Positions 51,765-61,958 are shown, counted from the stretch's first letter. The stretch is 64,000 bases of DNA from Mucilaginibacter sp. KACC 22773 (GCF_028736215.1 NZ_CP117883.1:4526001-4590000), one strand, 5' to 3'. Notes: generated by a model not told the origin, from the letters alone. Numbers and translations: made by a program.

Positions 51765-52144
51765 AAAGGCCTGGTTGCGTTAGTTATATATTGGAGACCG
51801 CCGTAATTTTAATTGGTTACAGGAAATTTAAACTTTTTTTAAGGGAAAAGGTGAAAGGCGAAAGGTAAAAGGTTAAAGATGAAAGCAGGGCAAACACATC
51901 TAAATAGTCAATCCTTAAAAAGTCAATAAACAACGCGGCGGATATTTCTGGTACTTTAAGTATTTGACAGCTGCAATTGGTGATCCACATAAAAAGAGCC
52001 AAAAGATTGTCTTTCCAGTGTTAACCATGATAAAATATAAAATGTTAATTATCAAATATTTACAAATACTCTATCTGAAATATGTTAAGTTATGTTAACC
52101 CAAATTTCATTACTCGGGATGTTCGGTCCATGTACCGCTGCCCC

Positions 52145-54730
52145 CTACTCCAGCGGCAATGTAAACCAAAACGTGCTACCATGCCCTAATTCACTCTCTA
52201 CACCAATTTCGCCACCGTGGCGTTTTACAATTTCTGAACTGATGTATAGCCCAAGGCCAAGGCCCGCGTTTTGGTAACTGGCAGGCTCGGCCCTGTAGTA
52301 ACGGTCAAAAAGATGGCCTATCTTATCTTTTGACATCCCGGGACCGGTGTCTTTTACCGATATTTTGGCAAAGCCATCCAGCTTTTCAATAACGAAGTAA
52401 ATCTTTTTTGATTCGGGCGCGTATTTTACGGAATTGTTTACCAGGTTTACTACAGCCTGATCTACCTGGTGCTCATCGGCGTTTACTACTAATTGTTCGT
52501 CGCCTATAACAACCAGTTCGTGCTTGCCTGCAATACGTACATGGTTACAGCAAACGTTCAGCATTTGGGCAATATTAAACGGGGCTTTATTAAGCTGCAG
52601 TTTGGTTTCGTTCATCCGGCTCACGTTCAGCAGGTCTTCAACCAAAGCGCTTATTTTATTCATACTCCTGCTGGATTGCTCTATTAGCTTAGGCAGCATC
52701 TGCGACGATGGATTATCCTTCATAAGCTCCAGCAATTGTAACGATGCTTTTAGGCTGGTAATAGGCGTTTTAAGCTCGTGACTGGCAATACTTATAAAAT
52801 CGTCTTTACGTTGTTCCTGTTCACGGCGGTCGGTTATATCAAACATTACACCCGAAAAATGCGGGGGCTTGCCAGGCTCCGCTTCGTACAGCTTACCGGT
52901 GGCTTTTACCCACCTTGTTTGTTTATCATGATAACCAATAATCGGATGCTCAATCTGATGCAGCGCACCCGTTGCTATAGAATGCTCGATGGAGCCGAGT
53001 ACCCTTTCGCGGTATGGCTCGGGTATTTGCAGGGCAGCGGCGTCGTATGGCATTTCCTCGTCGGCATTAAAACCAAACAACTGCCTAAGCCTGCCATTTG
53101 TAACTAATTCCCTTGTAGTTGCATTAATGTACCAGGTACCCATATCGGCAGCCTCTACAGCAATACGTTGCTTCTCTTCGGCCAGCTCAATGGCTTTGCG
53201 GGCTTTTACCTGCTCGGTTACTACGTGGGCAAGCAGCATAATGCTGGTAGTTTTACCTGCCGGGTTTTTTAATGGCTGATAAACAAAATTAGAGTATACC
53301 TCCTCAATTTTCCCATCCTGCTCCAACAAGGTTTTAACTTCGTTGCCGTAATAAGGTTTGCCGCTGTCATATACATTTCCAAGCAAATTCAAATACTTCC
53401 TTCCAATCCACTCTGGTATTGCTTCCTGCAGGGGCTTACCAATAATGTTGTTGGTTTTTCCCCATACCGCTAAAACCTTTTTATTGGCCGATTCAACAAT
53501 AAAGTCGCGGCCTTTCAATACAGCAATTGCAACAGGAGCATCGGCCAGCATATAGCTTAGCTTAGCCTCACGCTCGGCCAGTTCAACAATATTAGCGCTT
53601 AAATTCGCCTTCGCTTGTATCAGTTCCTCGTTGGTGGCCAGCAACTCTTCATTTGCAGCAGCTAACTCCTCGTTTGATGCGCCTATCTCTTCATTAAGCA
53701 CTTTTTGCTCGTCATAGCTTTTTTCTAACAACTGCCGGGCTTCAACAAGCCCTGTAATATCGTTAGCGGCAACTACTACGCCTGTTACATTTCCATCTGT
53801 ATCAAACAAAGGGTCGTAGTAAAAGCTTATATATTTAACAACAGTACCGTCCGGCGTATCCAGGTAAAATATTTCCTCATCCTCGCCGTAGCTAACGCCG
53901 GTATCATAAACCCTGGCCAATAAAGCCGCAAAGGGCTGGCCTTCTAATTCGGGCAGTATTTTCAGCAACTGTTTCCCCGTAATGTCACCATTAACTTTAC
54001 CCCAAATATCGGCAATTGCCTGGTTTGCTATTTCAACTGTCCAGTTGCGCCCCCTTAATATAGCCAGCGGGTTTCGTGCAGTTGCTATCAGGGTACGTAA
54101 ATTCAATTCACTTTCAAATAACTGTTTGGTACGCCTGGTTACCCGCTCTTCTAATAATATGTTGGTGTGCTGCAATTGCTCCCGTATTGCCGATAGCTCT
54201 TCGTTACTGGCCTCCAACTCTTCTACCGTTGCCTGTATTTCATGATTGGCCTCGTTCAATTTATGATTAAGCGATATAAGTTCTTCTTTTGACAGTGCAA
54301 GATGCTCATCGGCCAATACCTTATCGGTTACATTGGTAACCATATGAATAATGTACTGGATATGATGGGCATCGTCAAAAACAGGTGTATTTAAAGGTTC
54401 CCAATATCGTGTTATAAACTGCCCTGCAACCATAGGGTGCGGCACATCATAACGCTGTATGGCCATTTTATGTGGCTGCTTGTTAAGCAACACCGATTGC
54501 AGCGAGGCATTTAAGTTAAATACCCCCATAGCCTCCGGTGTATCGGGATTATCCGGAAAAACGTCAAAAACATAGCGCCCCACTATGTTTTCGCGGATGG
54601 TTTCTGTTTCCCTTAAATATTGATCACTGGCGGTTAGTATCAGCAATTGCGGCGACAGGATAGCTATAGAAACCGGAACGGTTTCCAATGCTTTAAGCGT
54701 TTGGGCAGACGGACCAATATTTGCTGACAT
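52145..54730 (-). CDS. Multi-PAS sensor histidine kinase
   Basis: 861 residues, no membrane segment, so cytoplasmic. Order: PAS (about 10-125), coiled coil (140-205), PAS (about 210-330), coiled coil (335-390), PAS (about 395-510), PAS with PAC (about 520-640), then HisKA with FISIASHELKTPITSLKAS (phospho-acceptor His near 652) and HATPase with VVNLVNNSVKYAP (N box), KDTGPGMSKDK (G1) and AGLGLGLYISSEI (G2). All catalytic boxes are intact. No response regulator gene is adjacent, so it is an orphan. The signal is unknown. Confidence 0.92.
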   Translation of the reverse strand: MSANIGPSAQTLKALETVPVSIAILSPQLLILTASDQYLRETETIRENIVGRYVFDVFPDNPDTPEAMGVFNLNASLQSVLLNKQPHKMAIQRYDVPHPMVAGQFITRYWEPLNTPVFDDAHHIQYIIHMVTNVTDKVLADEHLALSKEELISLNHKLNEANHEIQATVEELEASNEELSAIREQLQHTNILLEERVTRRTKQLFESELNLRTLIATARNPLAILRGRNWTVEIANQAIADIWGKVNGDITGKQLLKILPELEGQPFAALLARVYDTGVSYGEDEEIFYLDTPDGTVVKYISFYYDPLFDTDGNVTGVVVAANDITGLVEARQLLEKSYDEQKVLNEEIGASNEELAAANEELLATNEELIQAKANLSANIVELAEREAKLSYMLADAPVAIAVLKGRDFIVESANKKVLAVWGKTNNIIGKPLQEAIPEWIGRKYLNLLGNVYDSGKPYYGNEVKTLLEQDGKIEEVYSNFVYQPLKNPAGKTTSIMLLAHVVTEQVKARKAIELAEEKQRIAVEAADMGTWYINATTRELVTNGRLRQLFGFNADEEMPYDAAALQIPEPYRERVLGSIEHSIATGALHQIEHPIIGYHDKQTRWVKATGKLYEAEPGKPPHFSGVMFDITDRREQEQRKDDFISIASHELKTPITSLKASLQLLELMKDNPSSQMLPKLIEQSSRSMNKISALVEDLLNVSRMNETKLQLNKAPFNIAQMLNVCCNHVRIAGKHELVVIGDEQLVVNADEHQVDQAVVNLVNNSVKYAPESKKIYFVIEKLDGFAKISVKDTGPGMSKDKIGHLFDRYYRAEPASYQNAGLGLGLYISSEIVKRHGGEIGVESELGHGSTFWFTLPLE

Positions 54731-54868
54731 AAATAGGTTATAAGACGCAATTTACTTTGCGTTTTGCGAAATTTAAAGTAATAATTAAAATAAACCTAAA
54801 GATTAATTTGTTTTGGCAAAACAATATTATAGCTATTCAGAATAATACATTCTTAACTTAATACTCCC

Positions 54869-54876
54869 TAAATTTG
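54869..54876 (+). promoter_or_regulatory. -7 box of the YjbQ gene
   Basis: TAAATTTG matches TAnnTTTG, 22 bp before the ATG at 54899. Confidence 0.45.
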
Positions 54877-54898
54877 TTACCTAACTACAGTTTTAAAA

Positions 54899-55321
54899 AT
54901 GCAAATCCATCAGCAAGCTATCCGACTACGCGAACGCAAACGAGGTTTTCACTTAATTACCGCCGAGGTACTACAGGCGCTTCCTCAAATAGCCAGTATG
55001 AGGGTAGGTATGTTACAGGTTTTTATTCAACATACTTCGGCCTCGCTCACCATTAATGAAAATGCCGATCCAACTGTGCGCATGGATTTTGAGATGTATT
55101 TTAACAAAGCCGTGCCCGAAAACGATCCCGACTACCGGCACGATGATGAAGGGCCAGACGATATGCCCGCCCATTTAAAAGCCGCCATGCTGGGTAGTTC
55201 AGTAACAGTACCAATCCGCAACGGCAGGCCGGCGTTTGGAACCTGGCAAGGTATTTATTTATGCGAACACCGTAATTATGGCGGCAGCCGCGATTTGGTA
55301 ATTACAGCCTGGGGAGAATAG
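54899..55321 (+). CDS. YjbQ-family protein
   Basis: 140 residues, standard length. Family motifs: VFIQHTSASLTINENADPTVRMD (about 40-62, with His and the Asn-Glu-Asn-Ala block; in pieces), DMPAHLKAAMLGSSVTVPI and GTWQGIYLCEHRNYGGSRD. Members have been called secondary thiamine-phosphate synthases because of a weak activity; the real role is unsettled. Conserved His and Glu residues suggest a metal or phosphate site. It has its own promoter box. Confidence 0.9.
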   Translation: MQIHQQAIRLRERKRGFHLITAEVLQALPQIASMRVGMLQVFIQHTSASLTINENADPTVRMDFEMYFNKAVPENDPDYRHDDEGPDDMPAHLKAAMLGSSVTVPIRNGRPAFGTWQGIYLCEHRNYGGSRDLVITAWGE

Positions 55322-55474
55322 AGGCCTCACCTGCTCCCTCGTCAAGGTACTGCTAAAAAAATTCTTTGCGAATTTTTCTTTATTTTTTGTCAAATTACCG
55401 TCTTAAACACACTAATTAAACCTTATCCGCAAGCAAGGGCTTAACCAAGGCTTCACATATCCCAAATGTTATTA

Positions 55475-55482
55475 TATATTTG
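55475..55482 (+). promoter_or_regulatory. -7 box of the Nudix-type regulator
   Basis: TATATTTG matches TAnnTTTG, 27 bp before the ATG at 55510. Confidence 0.45.
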
Positions 55483-55509
55483 TTTTTGTTATAAACCTTT
55501 ACAATAAAA

Positions 55510-56211
55510 ATGCAGAAGTATTCGAAACAAACCAGGTTATTATTAGCTGTAGATTGTATAATTTTTGGCTTTGACGGGGAGGTTTTAAAAATATTGCTGA
55601 TCAAAAGAGGATTTCAGCCCGAAAAGGGCAACTGGAGCTTAATGGGTGGTTTTGTGCAGAACGATGAAAGCCTTGACCAGGCGGCCAACCGTATCCTTAA
55701 ACAGCTTACAGGTCTTGAAGGCGTGTACCTTGAACAATTATACACCTTCGGCGATCCAAACCGCGACCCACTGGAGCGCACCGTTTCGGTAGCTTATTTT
55801 GCTTTGATTGACATTCATAAATATGAAACCCAGATAAGCGCCGATTATCACGCCGAATGGTTCCAGCTAAAACGGGTGCCAAAACTGATATTCGATCAGC
55901 AGGAAATGGTTGAACAGGCGCGCAAACGTATCCGTTACAAAGCAGCTATGCATCCCATCCTGTTTGAGCTGCTGCCTACAAAATTCACTATACCACAATT
56001 ACAGATCCTGTACGAGAGTGTTTTTAATACTACTATTGATAAGCGTAATTTTAGTAAAAGAGTACTGGCTACAGGCCTGCTTATTAAATTGGCCGATAAA
56101 GATAAAGCCGGCTCCAAACGAGGCGCTTACTACTATCAGCTTAACATGCAAAATTACTATGCCAAATTCCAGGCGTTCATGAATTTTATCCCGAACCCGG
56201 ATAGCTTGTAA
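55510..56211 (+). CDS. NrtR-like Nudix-domain transcriptional regulator
   Basis: 233 residues. N-terminal Nudix fold (about 10-140) with LLIKRGFQPEKGNWSLMGGFVQNDESLDQAANRILKQLTGL (in pieces). The Nudix box should read GxxxxxExxxxxxxREUxEExGU; here the catalytic Arg-Glu and Glu-Glu are replaced (NRILKQL), so hydrolysis is unlikely. The C-terminal 80 residues form a winged helix (FTIPQLQILYESVFNTTIDKRNFSKRVLATGLL). This matches NrtR/AraR-type regulators that sense a nucleotide or sugar compound. Its targets are not evident nearby. Confidence 0.85.
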   Translation: MQKYSKQTRLLLAVDCIIFGFDGEVLKILLIKRGFQPEKGNWSLMGGFVQNDESLDQAANRILKQLTGLEGVYLEQLYTFGDPNRDPLERTVSVAYFALIDIHKYETQISADYHAEWFQLKRVPKLIFDQQEMVEQARKRIRYKAAMHPILFELLPTKFTIPQLQILYESVFNTTIDKRNFSKRVLATGLLIKLADKDKAGSKRGAYYYQLNMQNYYAKFQAFMNFIPNPDSL

Positions 56212-56338
56212 AGGTAAGTTTGTTTGATGTTTTTTATCGCTGAATATCGCAACAACGTTTAAAACTTTATGGTTAATTATGCCGGGCAATTCCTGGCAAG
56301 GCAACTGATTATATAATCCAGCTACGGCATTTAAGCAA

Positions 56339-56515
56339 ATGCGCTATGAAAAACAGGCAAATTGCTTCGGCATCAGCTATTTCAACAAATCATTTGAAAA
56401 CACAGTTGCCGCCTATGCCAATTATTACCGGTATAAAAAAGCGGCCCATGTATTATTAGTTAAATTTGATGATAAAAAATATTTAAAGTACCTAAAGCAA
56501 AAAATCAAAAAATAG
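56339..56515 (+). CDS. Small hypothetical protein, 58 residues
   Basis: ATG at 56339, TAG at 56513-56515. Starts MRYEKQANCFGISYFNKSF and ends with a very basic tail (KFDDKKYLKYLKQKIKK). Rich in Tyr and Lys, no family recognised. The composition is protein-like and the frame is clean, but no good ribosome-binding or promoter site is seen. Confidence 0.4.
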   Translation: MRYEKQANCFGISYFNKSFENTVAAYANYYRYKKAAHVLLVKFDDKKYLKYLKQKIKK

Positions 56516-56659
56516 GGGAAATTATCAATAAATAGCCAATAACTGCAAAAAAAGACAATATTGGCAAGGTATTTTATATATCGGGATATTGTTTAGTACT
56601 AAAAATTTTACATATATTCATCCTGTCGATTTATTTCCCTGCACAGCTTGATTTATAAA

Positions 56660-58585
56660 ATGAAGAAGCACTTAAGCCTTTTATTGTTGCTGATATTTGC
56701 GGGTAAAGCCGGCTCTTGCCAATTAAAAGATATTGACAAGATCCAAAAACAACTTCCTTTAATAACCGATAGTATAAAATACGTTGACGCCCTTAACCGT
56801 TTGGGGATGTTGATGTATGAAAAAAACATTGATAACTCATTTTACTACGCAAAGCTTGCCAGGGCTATTTCTACAAGGTTAAAATACAAGCAAGGTGAGG
56901 CCGACGCCCTTAACGTAATAGGAATAGTTTATGACCTGCGAGGCAATCTTCAACTATCCCTTAGGTATTATAACGATGCCTATAACCATTACCTGGTATT
57001 ACACGACTCGGCCAATATCGTTCAGACCCTAATGAACATTGCACTTGTTTTTAACGAACGTAAAGAAGACAAAAAAGCCATAGAAGCTTTAAAGCAGGCA
57101 TTAGCCCGGGGAGCAGGCCTTAAAAAAGATTCGATCATCTCTTTGCTGTACTGTAATTATTTGTTGTTGTACCCCGATTCGGTTAGTGAAAATCTAGCCA
57201 GGATATACCTTGACCGGGCGCGCCGCATTGCTACTAAGTATAAAGATGAACGGGTATTGTTGGTAACCGACCAGGTACAGGCAAATATTTACCTCAAAAA
57301 TGGCAAACGCGAGCAAGGCATAATGCAATTGCAAAAGGCCGCCGCCGAGGGCATAGCATTAGATGTAAACTATGTAACCCTTGATATACTAAAAAGCCTC
57401 GGCGACCTTTTTATCCTTACGGATAGTACAAAAGCTATCTACTACTATAAACAGGGGCTGGCAATATCGGAGTTAAAGGGTTATCATTTTTACGGCAAAG
57501 TTTTTGGCAAAAGCCTGTACAATATCTACAAGCAAGACAACCTGCGCGAGGCGCAACGTTATAGTAGCAAACTGCTGGAACTGTATGAAGCCGAAGAAGT
57601 ATTTAACAATACGTCGGGACTTGATTATATTGACTACGCCATAAAAGATCAGCAAATTGAGGCGCTAACAACAAGGGCCGAAAACCGCTATACCCTGATG
57701 TTGGTTTTTGGGTTTTTGCTTTTGCTTACCGGGCTTTCAGTAGGCATATTTTACCGCCTATACAGACTTAAACGCCGGCATAACGAAACTCTGGAAGAGT
57801 TGAACCGCACAGTGCAACTGCGCAACCAGAAACTGGAAGTTGATCATGAATTTAACAACCGCCTGGTATCTATCCTCGCGCATGATTTCAGGCAGCCCCT
57901 TGGCTCACTAAAAACCCTGGCTACTGTTTTAAAGGATGCAGATGCGTTTACCCACGAAGAATTGATGATGCTGGTAGAAACCATGGAACGTTCGTCAGAC
58001 ATAGCGCTGGAGATTTTTGAAAATATTTTACAATGGATAAAGCAACAACTATCCGGCTTTAGCTATAGCCCCGTTGCACTACCACTAAGGGAACTTATAG
58101 ACGAGGCTTTACAGCCATTTGCTATTATAGCCCGGGAAAATAAGATTACATTAATAAACAATGTAGATAGCAACATTCATATTGATGCTGATAAAGAACT
58201 TGTACAATTTATCCATCGCAATTTTATACATAATGCAATCAAATTTTCGCCAGAGAATTCTTGTATCACCATTACCGGTTTTGGCGCCCCCGATGAGGTA
58301 ACGGTTTGTGTACAGGACGAGGGCAAAGGCATTTCTCCAGAAAAACTACCGGGGATATTCAATTTCAAGATAGACCTGAAATACAGCAGTGAAAAAGAAA
58401 AAGGCGCAGGTGTAGCCCTCATGATATGCAGCGATTTTATCGACAAAATGAATGGCCGCATCTGGGTTGAAAATAATAAAGGCAAAGGCGCTTCATTTTG
58501 CTATGCACTGCCAGTTATTCAAAAATCATCAAAAAGAACCATTTCAAATACACCTGTTGCCGCCAATGCACTTCCGGATTTATAA
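56660..58585 (+). CDS. TPR-containing sensor histidine kinase
   Basis: 641 residues from ATG 56660, which opens a signal peptide (MKKHLSLLLLLIFAGKAGSC); an ATG 12 bp earlier is possible. About 300 periplasmic residues carry tetratricopeptide-like repeats (ADALNVIGIVYDLRGNLQLSLRYYNDAY and similar). One membrane helix (about 347-370) and a coiled coil lead to HisKA with VSILAHDFRQPLGSLK and HATPase with FIHNAIKFSP (N box) and DEGKGISPEKL (G1). The G2 box is weak (GAGVALMIC). This type is common in Bacteroidetes. No regulator gene adjoins it. Confidence 0.88.
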   Translation: MKKHLSLLLLLIFAGKAGSCQLKDIDKIQKQLPLITDSIKYVDALNRLGMLMYEKNIDNSFYYAKLARAISTRLKYKQGEADALNVIGIVYDLRGNLQLSLRYYNDAYNHYLVLHDSANIVQTLMNIALVFNERKEDKKAIEALKQALARGAGLKKDSIISLLYCNYLLLYPDSVSENLARIYLDRARRIATKYKDERVLLVTDQVQANIYLKNGKREQGIMQLQKAAAEGIALDVNYVTLDILKSLGDLFILTDSTKAIYYYKQGLAISELKGYHFYGKVFGKSLYNIYKQDNLREAQRYSSKLLELYEAEEVFNNTSGLDYIDYAIKDQQIEALTTRAENRYTLMLVFGFLLLLTGLSVGIFYRLYRLKRRHNETLEELNRTVQLRNQKLEVDHEFNNRLVSILAHDFRQPLGSLKTLATVLKDADAFTHEELMMLVETMERSSDIALEIFENILQWIKQQLSGFSYSPVALPLRELIDEALQPFAIIARENKITLINNVDSNIHIDADKELVQFIHRNFIHNAIKFSPENSCITITGFGAPDEVTVCVQDEGKGISPEKLPGIFNFKIDLKYSSEKEKGAGVALMICSDFIDKMNGRIWVENNKGKGASFCYALPVIQKSSKRTISNTPVAANALPDL

Positions 58586-58899
58586 ACCTTTTTATTACTC
58601 CCGAAAAGTTTTATCCAACATCATCAATCTTAAACACCACAGCTATTTTGCTGGGCTTTTGTTCCGGACCGTTTATCACCAAACGTATATCTCGGCAGTT
58701 TCAGTAAATACCTTGGCTATTTATGTGGCTGATTAAGCTTAAGAAAAAAAATAATAAATTAACCGATCAATGTCGACTATCAATATAATAACTTAAAAAT
58801 AAGATAATTACACTTTAACATGAATATTGTGTAAGCTAAAACACTTTTGTAATTTCACCAGGTAAACCAACCAAATCCAAACTATTAACCACAAACAGT
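58586..58899. other. Gene-free gap upstream of the barrel protein gene
   Basis: AT-rich. No frame, repeat or terminator is supported. AACACTTTTG at about 58842 is a weak -7-like sequence for the next gene. Confidence 0.4.
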
Positions 58900-59691
58900 A
58901 TGCAAAAAAACTTACCATCATTTTTAAAAACAACTACTGTATTTTTAAGCATTTTACTATGCTTCTGTATCGGCAACGTATCGGCTCAAAACAGCGATTA
59001 TAAAAAAAACAATATCCAGGTTAACTTATCGTCGTTAGTATTGCATAATTACAGTTTTAACTATGAACGTTCGGTTGCCCGTAAGATCACTATATCAGCA
59101 GGATATAAATTTATGCCAGATACCCGCATTGGCGATGTATCTTTAATAAAATCCATAGGTGATAAAATATCAGATGACGGCGACAATATTGATTACAAAA
59201 ATACCCGCACCTCAAATCAAACGTTTACCGCCGAAGCACGTTTTTATACCGGCAAACACGATGGACCCCGTGGGTTTTATGTTTCATTATATGGCAGATA
59301 TAACAGTATGAAAGTTAATTATCCATATGTTTATACAGTTGGCAACGGCAATAATGTAAATGTGCCTTTAACTACTACATTAAATGGAATAGGCGGTGGT
59401 GCCATGATTGGCGCCAAATGGCTTATAGCCCAAAAGATATCATTAGATGTGTATATACTGGGTTTACACTACGGCAATATGAGTGGCGATGTAATTGGTA
59501 ATACAGACCTAAGTGCCTTATCGGCCAATGATAAACAGCAGCTTAAAGACGATATTGACAGCAAGTTTGTTTTATTAAACCATAATTATATTAAAAGTTC
59601 TACCGTTACCAATAGCGGCGTTACCGCGCATGCCAGCGGCCCTTTTGCCGGCATCAGGGGCCTGGGTATTAACTTAGGGTTTTCATTTTAA
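58900..59691 (+). CDS. Outer-membrane beta-barrel protein, small
   Basis: 263 residues. Signal peptide to about residue 30 (LCFCIGNVSAQN). Mature part has alternating strands: IQVNLSSLVLHNYSFNYERSV, KITISAGYKFMP, QTFTAEARFYTG, GFYVSLYGRYNSMKVNYPY, ISLDVYILGLHYG, and ends IRGLGINLGFSF with a terminal Phe, the barrel C-signature. Probably an eight-strand barrel. Function unknown. The gene is monocistronic. Confidence 0.75.
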   Translation: MQKNLPSFLKTTTVFLSILLCFCIGNVSAQNSDYKKNNIQVNLSSLVLHNYSFNYERSVARKITISAGYKFMPDTRIGDVSLIKSIGDKISDDGDNIDYKNTRTSNQTFTAEARFYTGKHDGPRGFYVSLYGRYNSMKVNYPYVYTVGNGNNVNVPLTTTLNGIGGGAMIGAKWLIAQKISLDVYILGLHYGNMSGDVIGNTDLSALSANDKQQLKDDIDSKFVLLNHNYIKSSTVTNSGVTAHASGPFAGIRGLGINLGFSF

Positions 59692-60143
59692 TTATATTTG
59701 TACCTTGTTACAGGCATTTTTTTAAGCAAAACACCATAAAAATTTATGGGTGATCCTAAAACCTTTTATGATAACATCCGCCCCTATCTTTTTTTGACAT
59801 TTTTTTACTTGGTTTTTCTTTGTAAAATATTCACTTGATATCCTACCGGATAAATATCGGTTATCAGTCTGGTAACATTGCTGGTGTAGAGTAGATGGTT
59901 AAAGCCAATGAATACGGTTATTGCGCAAGGCACCAGTCAAATTGTTCCTGTTTAGCAACACCAAACGGAACAATTGGTGTTAAAGAGTTAAACCGTTTAA
60001 TAAAAACCAATGCGCCGGGCAATCTATACCGGGTGCGGTGAAAGGTTAAAACAGAATAATTACTATATTAGCTGAAACGAAGTTGCGGTAAAAAATGCAA
60101 CTTCGTTACTACCTATCATAAGCATACAAAATTTGTTTGTAAT
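59692..60143. other. Gene-free gap with a promoter-like box and hairpins
   Basis: TATATTTG (59693-59700) matches the -7 consensus directly after the barrel gene but leads to no gene. AATTGTTCC (about 59949) faces GGAACAATT (about 59976). AACGAAGTTGC (60076-60086) pairs perfectly with GCAACTTCGTT (60097-60107). A small RNA is possible; no terminator with a T run is seen. Confidence 0.4.
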
Positions 60144-60338
60144 ATGCGCATAGTAGATATAAACACGAATACACCAAAGAAAAAACGCAAATTACACCTG
60201 TGCCCAAAGTGCAAAAGTAACGGCGGCCAAAGAAAGCAACGCCCATTGTTAGTTAAGTGGCTTTTGTTTTGGCTGCCCATAAGGATTTACCATTGCAAAA
60301 TTTGCAGCAAAAAATTTATGACATTCGGCAGTTGGTAA
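60144..60338 (+). CDS. Small zinc-ribbon-like protein
   Basis: 64 residues. Two CxxC pairs, LCPKCKS (about 18-24) and HCKICSK (about 51-57), separated by about 30 residues that include a hydrophobic stretch LLVKWLLFWLPIRIY. The spacing suits a zinc ribbon; the hydrophobic link could be a short membrane contact. The N-terminus is very basic (TPKKKRKLH). No family recognised. A hairpin lies 37 bp upstream. Confidence 0.55.
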   Translation: MRIVDINTNTPKKKRKLHLCPKCKSNGGQRKQRPLLVKWLLFWLPIRIYHCKICSKKFMTFGSW

Positions 60339-60548
60339 TAAATCTTGATAAACAACAGCAAGGTGGTTAATAAACTAACCGTTCATCATTGTGATTGAAA
60401 TGCATAAGCAAATTTCGCCAATTTTATAAAAAAGGGCGTTTCTGAAAACCAGCTAAATTTTATTAGCTATAAGCATTTTAAAACCCTATTTTTAGCGCCG
60501 CAAATAAGGGCACCTTCCTGCCCGTTATTTTAGGTTAACAAAATAGCA

Positions 60549-61859
60549 ATGAAAGTTTTAAAATTTGGCGGCACATCTGTGGGCAGTCCGGCCCGCATGA
60601 AAGCACTGCTTGACATTATTGACCCTACAGAAAGACAAATTGTTGTGCTTTCGGCAGTATCAGGTACAACAAACAACCTGGTTGAAATTGGACAGGCTTA
60701 TCTTACAGGCGATAAAAAGAAAGCCATAATCCTGATAAGTGCGCTAAAGGATAAATACGAATTATTTATAAATGAACTTTTTACCAACGCCGAATATTTA
60801 AAGCAAGGCAAGGAAGTAATTGACTATCACTTTGCATTACTTAATAACCTGGCCAATAATAATTTTACTACTGTAGAAGAGAAAATAGTTTTGGCCCAGG
60901 GCGAGCTGCTATCGACCACATTGTATCATGTTTACTTAAAAGAGATAGGTGTGCCATCGGCATTGCTGCCTGCTTTGAGTTTTATGAAGATAGATGAGGA
61001 TAACGAACCTATTGTTGATTATATCACCGAAAAAATAACCCCGTTACTGGATAAACAACCAGAGGTTAACCTATTTATAACACAAGGGTTTATTTGCCGG
61101 AATGCTTTTGGCGAAATTGATAACCTGCGCCGCGGCGGCAGCGATTACACAGCATCGTTGATAGGTGCCGGCATCCGCAGCGAAGAAGTGCAGATTTGGA
61201 CAGATATTGATGGAATGCACAATAACGATCCACGGATTGTAAAAGGCACGCAGCCTATAGCCCAGCTATCATTTGATGAAGCAGCCGAGTTGGCGTATTT
61301 TGGCGCTAAAATACTGCACCCGCAAAGCGTGTTCCCGGCACAAAAGTATAAGATACCTGTACGCCTGTTAAACACTATGGACCCGCAGGCAAAAGGAACA
61401 TTGATAACCAACACGAGCGAAAAGGACAAAATCAAATCTATTGCTGCTAAAGATGGCATTACGGCCATCAAAATTCAAAGCAGCCGGATGTTGCTGGCAC
61501 ATGGTTTTTTGCGGAAGGTATTTGAAGTTTTCGAACGATATAAAACATCAATAGATATGATAACCACATCAGAGGTGGCAGTATCTTTAACTATTGACGA
61601 CACCACTTACCTTGGCGAGATTACCAGCGAGCTTAACATTTTTGGCTCGGTAGAGCTGGATGTAAACCACACCATCATTTGTGTAGTTGGCGATTTTGGT
61701 GCCGAAAAACATGGCTATGCGGCAAGAGTGCTGGAAGCCGTAAAACATATCCCATTAAGAATGATATCATACGGCGGCAGCGACCACAACTTATCATTAC
61801 TGGTTAAAACAGATGATAAAGTGGAAACGCTCAGAAGCTTGCATAACAGGCTGTTTTAA
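60549..61859 (+). CDS. lysC: Aspartate kinase
   Basis: 436 residues. The kinase domain begins KVLKFGGTSVGSP (2-14), with FITQGFICRN near 177, LRRGGSDYTASLIGAG near 193 and IWTDIDGMHNNDPRI near 217. Two C-terminal ACT domains (about 300-436; KIQSSRMLLAHGFLRKVFEVFERY and IICVVGDFG) should bind lysine or threonine for feedback control. It phosphorylates aspartate, the first step to lysine, threonine, methionine and diaminopimelate. It is a monofunctional kinase, not fused to homoserine dehydrogenase. lysA follows 99 bp downstream on the same strand. Confidence 0.93.
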   Translation: MKVLKFGGTSVGSPARMKALLDIIDPTERQIVVLSAVSGTTNNLVEIGQAYLTGDKKKAIILISALKDKYELFINELFTNAEYLKQGKEVIDYHFALLNNLANNNFTTVEEKIVLAQGELLSTTLYHVYLKEIGVPSALLPALSFMKIDEDNEPIVDYITEKITPLLDKQPEVNLFITQGFICRNAFGEIDNLRRGGSDYTASLIGAGIRSEEVQIWTDIDGMHNNDPRIVKGTQPIAQLSFDEAAELAYFGAKILHPQSVFPAQKYKIPVRLLNTMDPQAKGTLITNTSEKDKIKSIAAKDGITAIKIQSSRMLLAHGFLRKVFEVFERYKTSIDMITTSEVAVSLTIDDTTYLGEITSELNIFGSVELDVNHTIICVVGDFGAEKHGYAARVLEAVKHIPLRMISYGGSDHNLSLLVKTDDKVETLRSLHNRLF

Positions 61860-61958
61860 TTGGGGAATTGGAAATTTCGATTGCGGATTTATTTTCGATT
61901 CCTAATTTGCCACCGCTAAGTTTTTTGACTTTTGAATTTTGACTTTTGAATTAAAAAA

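Noticed and set aside
58452..58736. A 94-codon frame overlapping the end of the TPR kinase
   Set aside because: Out of frame with the kinase, no conserved features and no start signal.
60339..60548. A lysine riboswitch upstream of lysC
   Set aside because: No lysine-riboswitch core helices or terminator could be found by eye.
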